Assembly (NCBI GenBank): GCA_017439965.1
Contig: JAFSID010000049.1
Location: forward strand, 1-37,362
Length of the DNA stretch: 37,362 nucleotides
From: Clostridia bacterium
GTDB lineage: Bacteria; Bacillota; Clostridia; Oscillospirales; SIG627
Direction: 5' to 3'
Shown: positions 32,051 through 37,362 of the stretch, one piece after another
Numbering within the stretch: the first letter of the stretch is position 1
Layout of the letters: each line of letters begins with the position of its first letter
Position numbers and translations under genes: made by a program
Notes under the pieces: generated by a model
Database searches by the model: none
What the model was told of the DNA's origin: nothing
Seen by the model: only the letters and a program-made list of their open reading frames with translations

Positions 32051-32079
32051 TTGAAAAAATGAGCAAATTTCTGCACAAT
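32051..32079 (+). promoter_or_regulatory. Probable promoter of DeoR-GH20 operon
   Basis: TTGAAA (32051-32056), 17-bp spacer, CACAAT (32074-32079), 47 nt ahead of the DeoR start. It lies back to back with the minus-strand promoter. The -10 box is imperfect, as expected for a weak or regulated promoter. Confidence 0.55.
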
Positions 32080-32116
32080 CTTTAAAAAGAGTGCTTATTT
32101 TATCAGAAATGAGCAA
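32057..32116 (+). promoter_or_regulatory. Candidate DeoR operator: two AAATGAGCAA copies
   Basis: The 10-mer AAATGAGCAA occurs at 32057-32066, between the candidate -35 and -10 boxes, and again at 32107-32116, touching the ribosome binding site AAGGGG. Spacing is 50 bp, close to five helical turns, which would suit a looping oligomeric repressor. Direct repeats are common for DeoR-family operators; no experiment supports this one. Confidence 0.4.
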
Positions 32117-32125
32117 GGGGCGTAT

Positions 32126-32833
32126 ATGCTTAAAAGCGAGAGACAAAGTGAAATATACAATCTTTTGTCCGAGCGCGGATTTATGAGTGTTGAGGAGATA
32201 AGCAAGCTTTTGTATACCAGTCCGTCAAGTGTCAGACGTGACCTTGACGAGATGGAAAAGCGCCGTCTCGTCCGCAGAAGCTGGGGAGGGGCGGAGGTCA
32301 TACTCTCCAAGACCAACGTCAGCGCGTTCTCTTCCCGTGCGCATAACAGAGCGCAGGAGAAGGAGAGGATTGCCAAAAAGGCGGTAAAGCTTATCAACGA
32401 GGGAGACGTCGTTTTTCTCGACCAATCCTCAACGGCGTTCTTTTTAGCGCGTGAGCTTATGGATTTCAAGAGCCTGACGGTCGTTACGAATAATCTTGAA
32501 ATACTCACCCTTCTTTCGTCAACCGATATAACCCTTCATTCCTCGGGCGGTATCGTAAGCCGAAAGAATCCCAACTGCCTTATCGGTAATTCGGCACAGA
32601 AAACCTTTGAGGGCATCTTTGCCGATATATGCTTTTTCTCAACCAAGGCACTGTCCGAGGACGGAGTCATAAGCGATTGCACCGAGGAGGAGATTTACGT
32701 GAGAAATTCAATGCTCGGAAACAGTGCGAAAAAAATTTTCCTGTGCGACTCCTCAAAGTTTAACAAGCGCTCGTCCTTTATACAGTGCACGCTTGACAGT
32801 ATAGATATGATAATTTCCGAAACGGATGAATAA
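32126..32833 (+). CDS. DeoR/GlpR-family transcriptional regulator
   Basis: 235 residues. DeoR winged helix at 3-57 (SVEEISKLLYTSPSSVRRDLDEM, then RLVRRSWGG), followed by a DeoRC sensor domain (VFLDQSSTAFFLARELM; LTVVTNNLEILTLLSS; FLCDSSKFNKRS). It is a paralogue-like relative of the regulator at 7431-8132, with the same length and layout but clearly different sequence. It heads a two-gene operon with the GH20 gene (12-nt gap) and is divergent from AraM-HAD, so it probably controls both in response to a sugar phosphate. Start chosen at 32126 with an AAGGGG site. Confidence 0.9.
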   Translation: MLKSERQSEIYNLLSERGFMSVEEISKLLYTSPSSVRRDLDEMEKRRLVRRSWGGAEVILSKTNVSAFSSRAHNRAQEKERIAKKAVKLINEGDVVFLDQSSTAFFLARELMDFKSLTVVTNNLEILTLLSSTDITLHSSGGIVSRKNPNCLIGNSAQKTFEGIFADICFFSTKALSEDGVISDCTEEEIYVRNSMLGNSAKKIFLCDSSKFNKRSSFIQCTLDSIDMIISETDE

Positions 32834-32845
32834 AGGAGAAATAAT

Positions 32846-34537
32846 ATGCTGAAGCTTATTCCCGAGGTTAAATACCTTGAACAAAAAAGAGGCTTTTTGC
32901 CCGTAAAGGCTATTTCGGGTCACACGGTTGGACTTGACCCGAGGCTTGAGCGCGTGATAGACACCTTGCCCGCCGATGAAAAAGGCGTATGGCTTGAAAT
33001 TGATGTCAAGGGCGAGACGGGTGAAAAATACGAGCTTGAAATTACCCTTGATAAAATTACGCTTACCGCAGACAGTCCGAGAGGCGCTTTTTACGGCTTG
33101 CAGACTCTCAAGCAGATTTTCGCACACCGAAACGTACCCTGCCTTTATATTTCGGATTTTCCCGACCTTGAATTCCGTGGCTACTACCACGACGTAACGA
33201 GAGGAAAGATACCGAAGGTTGAGACTCTCAAGAGACTCATTGACGTGCTTGCGATGACCAAGCATAACGTTTTTCAGATTTACGTTGAGCACGTTTTTGA
33301 TTTTCCGCAGTATGAGGGAATCAAGGAGAAAACGGGCTATTATACCGCTGACGAGATAATTGCGATAAGAGATTATTGCGAGGATAACTTCATTGATTTT
33401 CAGCCCTCGCTTTCCTGCTTCGGACATCTTTTTGCTCTTCTTGAGCATGACCGCTACAAGTATTTAAGATGTCATAGCGAGGATATATCCTACGATACCA
33501 CCTGGCAGGTAAGAGGCAGACACCACACAATAGATCCGAGAAAGCCTGAAAGCTTCGAGCTTATAAAATCGCTTTTCGACGCTTATTTGCCTCTCTTCAA
33601 GAGCGAATGGGTAAACATTTGCTGCGACGAGACCTTCGACCTCAAAGCACTTGAGGAAGAGGGATGCGATTACGTTGAGCTTTACGTCGATTTTGTTACC
33701 AAGATTGTAAACCACGTAAAGAGCTACGGAAAAAGAGTTATGATGTGGGGAGACATTGCACGCGAGCATCCCGAGGCACTTGATAAGCTTCCCCGTGACG
33801 TAATGTTTATAAAGTGGAATTACAATCAGGGCGCAGAGGAATATCTGTTTGAGAGATTCAACGGAAGACTTCATATAGTAGGACCGAGCGTTTGTTCGCA
33901 ATGCAGAATGTGTGAGGCAATTCATTTTTCCGTGCCGATTATCAAGAGGATAATAGGCTTTGGTATGAAGTACGGATGCCGCGGTATGCTTAACACGAAC
34001 TGGGGAGACTGGGGCAACTTTGCAAGCATTGATATGTCCCTTTACGGAGTTGTATTCGGAGGCGCGGTAGCCTGGGACGTTGAAACCGACGACACTGACG
34101 AGATACATTCGGCGGTCAATAAGCATATCTATAAGTATCCAACCGGCTTTGAGCTTCACCGCCGTATCAATGAGATGCACCGCCCACTTCTTTGGAGTGA
34201 TTTTGCAAGGGCTTGCTTTGACAAGATGCATAACCGCAATATTGAGCCTCTCATTACCGAGTATGACGTTTATAACGCTCAACGTGAATATAAAACGATT
34301 ATGGGAGAAATTCCTCCAAACAACCACAATTCATCTGTCGAAATGCGTCTTTGCACAGAGGCAATTATGATAATGTATGAATATATGGGACTTCTTCAGG
34401 GGTATCCCATCAAGCGTATCACAAGCACTCGAGAGTGGTTGGACCTTTTCTGTGAGAAGTGGCAGGAGAAAAACAAGAAGGACGAGCTTTATAAAATCCG
34501 CGAGCTTTTTGAGTGGCTTATTGATAATATAAACTGA
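32846..34537 (+). CDS. GH20 beta-N-acetylhexosaminidase-like
   Basis: 563 residues. The N-terminal GH20b-like domain (about 1-100, with ADSPRGAFYGLQTLKQIF) leads into a TIM barrel. The catalytic pair is Asp261-Glu262 in WVNICCDETFDL. FRGYYHDVTRGKIPKVETLKRLIDVLA is the usual barrel entry. The C-terminal helices (about 440-563) extend past the barrel. No signal peptide, so it cleaves GlcNAc/GalNAc-type residues from imported oligosaccharides or glycolipid fragments in the cytosol. The ribosome binding site is AGGAGA. Co-transcribed with the DeoR regulator; a strong terminator follows at 34582-34620. The exact linkage is unknown. Confidence 0.85.
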   Translation: MLKLIPEVKYLEQKRGFLPVKAISGHTVGLDPRLERVIDTLPADEKGVWLEIDVKGETGEKYELEITLDKITLTADSPRGAFYGLQTLKQIFAHRNVPCLYISDFPDLEFRGYYHDVTRGKIPKVETLKRLIDVLAMTKHNVFQIYVEHVFDFPQYEGIKEKTGYYTADEIIAIRDYCEDNFIDFQPSLSCFGHLFALLEHDRYKYLRCHSEDISYDTTWQVRGRHHTIDPRKPESFELIKSLFDAYLPLFKSEWVNICCDETFDLKALEEEGCDYVELYVDFVTKIVNHVKSYGKRVMMWGDIAREHPEALDKLPRDVMFIKWNYNQGAEEYLFERFNGRLHIVGPSVCSQCRMCEAIHFSVPIIKRIIGFGMKYGCRGMLNTNWGDWGNFASIDMSLYGVVFGGAVAWDVETDDTDEIHSAVNKHIYKYPTGFELHRRINEMHRPLLWSDFARACFDKMHNRNIEPLITEYDVYNAQREYKTIMGEIPPNNHNSSVEMRLCTEAIMIMYEYMGLLQGYPIKRITSTREWLDLFCEKWQEKNKKDELYKIRELFEWLIDNIN

Positions 34538-34581
34538 CGGCTACGTTATCCAATCTGTCTTAATTTTACAAAAAAACAAGA

Positions 34582-34620
34582 GCCTTTTACGGTAGAATAA
34601 AACCGTAAAAGGCTTTTTTG
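34582..34620 (+). terminator. Terminator of DeoR-GH20 operon
   Basis: AGCCTTTTACGGT (34582-34594), 8-nt loop, ACCGTAAAAGGCT (34603-34615) and a T-run to 34620. Confidence 0.9.
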
Positions 34621-34643
34621 CGTGTTTTTTATCAAAAATCAGT

Positions 34644-34745
34644 TTCGACAATCGTTTTAATACTTTCGTGGAATATAATCGAAATCTTGGCGCGATTACT
34701 GTTGAAAAAGACGAAATTGGAAAAAACTGGAAAAAATTTATCAAA
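34644..34745 (+). promoter_or_regulatory. spo0A upstream region with 0A-box-like sites
   Basis: TTCGACAAT (34644-34652) matches the reverse of the Spo0A box TTTGTCRAA at 8 of 9 positions. TTTATCAAA (34737-34745) matches the forward box at 8 of 9. A TATAAT at 34674-34679 has no good -35 partner and could be an activated -10 box. Autoregulation of spo0A is known in Bacillus; here it is inferred from these sites only. Confidence 0.4.
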
Positions 34746-34822
34746 CCTACTTGATTAATATGGAAAAATATGGTAATATCTATTCACCGCAAAAAAGAAA
34801 TAAAAATATGGGGGAAAGAAAA

Positions 34823-35593
34823 ATGAACAGAAGAATAAAGGTCTACATAGTTGACTCAAACAACGATTACAGATACGTTTGTGCGGATAATTTAAGAAAG
34901 CTTGGAATTGACGTGGTAGGAGAGAGCGGTGACGGCTCGGAGGCACTCGGTGCAATAAAGCGCTTCAGACCCGACGTCGTTATAACTGATTTGTGGTATC
35001 CCGGGCTTGATGCAGCCAGTCTTATCAAGGAGGCTCACAGAATAGCCGCAGATTACCGTCCGTCTTTTCTTATAGTGACGGGCATCAATAACCGCAAGCT
35101 TATCGAGGAAATGCTTGTGCTTGGTGCAGACGGCTGTGTTATTAAGCCCTTTGAATACGAGAGCCTCGTATTCCGCATTAACCGACTCGTCGATAAAGGG
35201 GAGGTTGACAAGGTTTATTCAACCGACGGTGATTTTGATATCGAGGCTCAGGTCACTCAGGTCATTCATCAGGTCGGCATTCCTGCGCATATCAAGGGCT
35301 ATCAGTATTTGCGCTCGGCAATAATTATGGTCGTTAAGAATAATCGGATAATCAACGAGGTAACGAAAACTCTCTATCCGACGGTTGCCTCGGAATTTAA
35401 TACGACGCCCTCACGCGTTGAGCGTGCCATCCGTCACGCAATCGAGGTGGCTTGGGATAGGGGAGACGTCGATATGCTCAACTCCTTCTTTGGCTACACG
35501 GTACAGAATTCAAAGGGTAAGCCTACCAATTCCGAGTTTATTGCAATGATTGCCGATAATCTTCGTTTAAAGCTGAAAAGTCGTGTAGGTTGA
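34823..35593 (+). CDS. spo0A: Sporulation master regulator Spo0A
   Basis: 256 residues. Receiver domain at 3-120: phosphoacceptor Asp56 (VVITDLWYP), Thr86 (IVTG) and Lys108 (CVIKPF). The C-terminal effector domain (about 140-250) carries the near-invariant Spo0A sequence [36 protein letters not shown] and [19 protein letters not shown], which binds 0A boxes. The acidic pocket reads IVDSNND: Asp11 is present, but the second usual acid is Ser12, and the DxxMP motif reads DLWYP. An upstream in-frame TTG (34751) would add 24 residues unlike the family; 34823 has a GGGGGAAAG ribosome binding site. It marks the organism as a spore former. Confidence 0.96.
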   Translation: MNRRIKVYIVDSNNDYRYVCADNLRKLGIDVVGESGDGSEALGAIKRFRPDVVITDLWYPGLDAASLIKEAHRIAADYRPSFLIVTGINNRKLIEEMLVLGADGCVIKPFEYESLVFRINRLVDKGEVDKVYSTDGDFDIEAQVTQVIHQVGIPAHIKGYQYLRSAIIMVVKNNRIINEVTKTLYPTVASEFNTTPSRVERAIRHAIEVAWDRGDVDMLNSFFGYTVQNSKGKPTNSEFIAMIADNLRLKLKSRVG

Positions 35594-35603
35594 CGATATT
35601 ATT

Positions 35604-35637
35604 GAAGAAAGCTGTTTTCGGGCTTTCTTCTTTTTTT
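35604..35637 (+). terminator. Terminator of spo0A
   Basis: GAAGAAAGC (35604-35612), 9-nt loop, GCTTTCTTC (35622-35630), then seven T. Confidence 0.9.
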
Positions 35638-35710
35638 GTAAAGCTTCTTTTTTTCTTTGCTTTTTCGGATTTTGCAAGCATTACTTGACAGCCGTGCAAG
35701 TATATTGTGC

Positions 35711-35739
35711 TTGATTTTTTTGAGTGCTAATGGTAATAT
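35711..35739 (+). promoter_or_regulatory. Possible promoter of secreted CBM9/LRR gene
   Basis: TTGATT (35711-35716), 17-bp spacer, TAATAT (35734-35739), 48 nt ahead of the ATG. A near-palindrome CAAGCAAAATGCGTTTTGCAAG (two mismatches in the arms) follows at about 35744-35766 and could be an operator. Confidence 0.45.
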
Positions 35740-35787
35740 GTTGTCAAGCAAAATGCGTTTTGCAAGATTATTGCCCGGAGGTATATT

Positions 35788-37362
35788 ATGAGACTTGGTT
35801 GTATGACGTTTATCCTTGTATTGCTTGCCGTTTTAATTTCCGTCACTTCATTTTCCGCACCTAATTCATGGTCTGTTATTGAAAATGACACGGTGCTTAA
35901 AGCGACACCGACTCTTGACGGAGAGCTTGACGAGGCTTATTTTAATTCACTCAAGGTCAAGCTTGGACCGCCTGTTTACGAGGGCTCACCGTCGAACGTT
36001 AAGGCTGACGTTTATGCATTGTACGATGACAGCTACGTTTACGTTTTCTTCGAGGTGTATAATGAAAAGAATATATTAAGTGCCGCCGATTCATATATAA
36101 CCGTTAATTCTCATCCCTCGGATAACGATAGCGTTGAGGTCAGGATAGGTGATAAGAGGATGGGACGGCTTCCCGATTATATCGGAGATAACAAGGATCA
36201 CCATCTTATCATTGCCGATGCCTACGGAAAGCGCTGTACCGCTTACCAGAATACACTCGGGAACTATACCGCACGTCTCAAATCCGTTTCAAAAATAATC
36301 TCTGATAACGCCTATAACGTTGAGATGAGAATACCCTTGATGAGCTCGTTTGAGATGGGAGATACCGTACAGTTCAATTTTCAGGTGAACGATTTGCAAA
36401 ACGTACTTGAGATGTCCGCAGGTCACATCGGACTCGGCGCAACCTATATGTCGCTCACCGATTTCAAGATTGGCGGAGATTCGGGCTTCGGTACGGTTGA
36501 GGAAACGGTTGACCGAGTAAGCTTTACCCCTCCGAAGTCAACCTCCTTCTATATAGGCGACGCGGGAATCAATCCCGACGGAATGAGCTTTATAGTTTAT
36601 TACAAGGACGGAAGCGTTTACGATGCTACCAACGAAATAGGCTTCGATAAGCTCGTTTTTGATGCCTCGGGCTATACCTTGGTCAAGGCAATGTGGAACG
36701 GTCTTGAAATTCCGTTTGCGGTAACCGTTGATATCGACGGCAAGCAGGAAAAGGATTATCTTTGGGAGGTCAGCCGGAGCGGAGCACTTTTGGTATATAC
36801 CTTCGGCAAGAGCTCGGCTGACGATAAGCTTTGCGAAATGCCCGATTTCTCAAAGGAGTCTCCTGCTCCGTGGAGTAAATATTCCGATATAATTAAGTCC
36901 GTAACGATTCATTCCGTTGCAGAGCTTACGACGGTTGGAGCGTATGCCTTTGAGTCTCTTGTCAATCTTGAAAGGGTGTTCGTCGGAAAAGGCACCGAGA
37001 TTTATTCAATCGGAGAAAAAGCATTTGCAAAATGCGCAAGTCTTAAGAGTATGAATCTCACCGATGCAACCGTGCACATTGCAGATGACGCCTTTGAAAA
37101 GGTTAAGAGACTTGTAATTGATGCGCCCGAGGATAGCTTTGCTTATGAATATGCAATTGAACACGGCTTGTCGGATGTGATTTCCGAGCCCGAGCCTCAA
37201 CCTGAACCCGAGCCCGAACCCGAGCCTGAGCCTCAACCCGAGCCTGAGCCCGAGTCTCAACCCGAGCCTGAGCCCGAGTCTCAACCCGAGCCTGAGCCTG
37301 AGCCTCAACCCGAGCCTGAGCCCGAGCCTCAACCCGAGCCTGAGCCCGAGCCTCAACCCGAG
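35788..37362 (+). CDS. Secreted CBM9-like/Ig-like/BspA-LRR protein, incomplete
   Basis: 525 residues are visible and the frame is open at the right edge, so the C terminus is missing. The start has a GGAGG site 7 nt upstream. A signal peptide spans about 1-24 (hydrophobic [16 protein letters not shown] cleavage region). Residues 42-225 resemble a family-9 carbohydrate-binding module ([40 protein letters not shown]). About 250-345 look like an Ig-like region. Residues 346-440 are BspA-type LRR_5 sequence ([40 protein letters not shown]). From 467 a Pro-Glu/Gln repeat begins, probably a wall-spanning stalk. Likely surface binding of glycans or host proteins. Confidence 0.82.
   Translation, partial: MRLGCMTFILVLLAVLISVTSFSAPNSWSVIENDTVLKATPTLDGELDEAYFNSLKVKLGPPVYEGSPSNVKADVYALYDDSYVYVFFEVYNEKNILSAADSYITVNSHPSDNDSVEVRIGDKRMGRLPDYIGDNKDHHLIIADAYGKRCTAYQNTLGNYTARLKSVSKIISDNAYNVEMRIPLMSSFEMGDTVQFNFQVNDLQNVLEMSAGHIGLGATYMSLTDFKIGGDSGFGTVEETVDRVSFTPPKSTSFYIGDAGINPDGMSFIVYYKDGSVYDATNEIGFDKLVFDASGYTLVKAMWNGLEIPFAVTVDIDGKQEKDYLWEVSRSGALLVYTFGKSSADDKLCEMPDFSKESPAPWSKYSDIIKSVTIHSVAELTTVGAYAFESLVNLERVFVGKGTEIYSIGEKAFAKCASLKSMNLTDATVHIADDAFEKVKRLVIDAPEDSFAYEYAIEHGLSDVISEPEPQPEPEPEPEPEPQPEPEPESQPEPEPESQPEPEPEPQPEPEPEPQPEPEPEPQPE
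37201..37362 (+). repeat. 24-bp coding tandem repeat (PEPEPEPQ)
   Basis: One 36-bp unit (37201-37236) and then 24-bp units at 37237, 37261, 37285, 37309 and 37333, with a sixth cut at the edge. Each encodes PEPEPEPQ or PEPEPESQ. Codons alternate between CCC/CCT and always GAG, so units are nearly identical in DNA, a sign of recent expansion. Confidence 0.9.

Noticed and set aside
34751-34822. Upstream TTG start extending Spo0A by 24 residues
   Set aside because: The added residues do not resemble any Spo0A and overlap a candidate 0A box region, while 34823 has a strong ribosome binding site at the expected family start.
37006-37356. Minus-strand frame with Leu-Gly-Leu-Arg repeats
   Set aside because: It is the reverse reading of the Pro-Glu repeat of the surface protein; low complexity and no start signals.
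1-37362. tRNA, rRNA and known riboswitch genes
   Set aside because: I looked for cloverleaf-like and ribosomal sequence and for familiar riboswitch cores in the gene-free stretches and saw none that I could support by eye.

Overview
The window reads as chromosome of an anaerobic, spore-forming Gram-positive bacterium, most likely a gut or rumen Clostridia member of the Oscillospiraceae/Ruminococcaceae type. The evidence is a recognisable Spo0A, a large linker-containing FtsK/SpoIIIE translocase, an iron-sulfur L-serine dehydratase, strong GGAGG-type ribosome binding sites, many SigA-like promoters (TTGACA, 17 bp, TATAAT) and intergenic repeats typical of gut Firmicutes. I see no rRNA, tRNA, CRISPR array, transposase, integrase or phage gene. 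Genus-level assignment is inference.

Layout. Positions 1-2209 hold a DUF4886/SGNH-like hydrolase and a cytosolic neutral-ceramidase-like protein, divergent from a ROK regulator plus DegT-type aminotransferase (2523-4945). A 660-bp gene-free stretch (4946-5606) carries a dispersed repeat, a terminator, a five-copy quasi-palindrome array and a nine-hairpin array. Next come an allulose-6-phosphate-epimerase-like and a galactitol-1-phosphate-dehydrogenase-like gene divergent from their probable DeoR regulator (5607-8132). An EamA transporter plus a predicted HExxHxxGxxD metalloprotease lies divergent from a PocR-AraC regulator (8260-10894). Then follow a vWA protein, an MFS transporter and a LOG-family protein (10929-13922).

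The segment 14083-17854 is a peptide-use block: PqqD-like protein, OPT oligopeptide transporter and PepD dipeptidase. After it come TrmO and a MacB-like ABC exporter (17976-21443). A tight minus-strand operon (21459-25773) contains FtsK, a two-TM hypothetical protein and an MBL-fold hydrolase. A plus-strand run (25976-29877) encodes a PfkB sugar kinase, an alpha/beta hydrolase, uracil-DNA glycosylase, and an L-serine dehydratase carrying an N-terminal XRE helix-turn-helix.

The segment 30019-34537 is a divergent carbohydrate locus: glycerol-1-phosphate-dehydrogenase-like (AraM/EgsA type) and HAD phosphatase on one side, DeoR regulator and GH20 hexosaminidase on the other. The window ends with Spo0A and an incomplete secreted protein (CBM9-like, Ig-like and BspA-type LRR segments, then a Pro-Glu/Gln tandem repeat) that runs off the right edge.

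The most unusual items are non-coding or architectural. They are a 220-bp mosaic element family with AGGAGAT termini (three copies, two of them inverted around a 13-kb block), the hairpin array dominated by cGNAg triloops, the quasi-palindrome array, the HTH-serine dehydratase fusion, and a Spo0A whose receiver acidic pocket lacks one of the usual two acidic residues.
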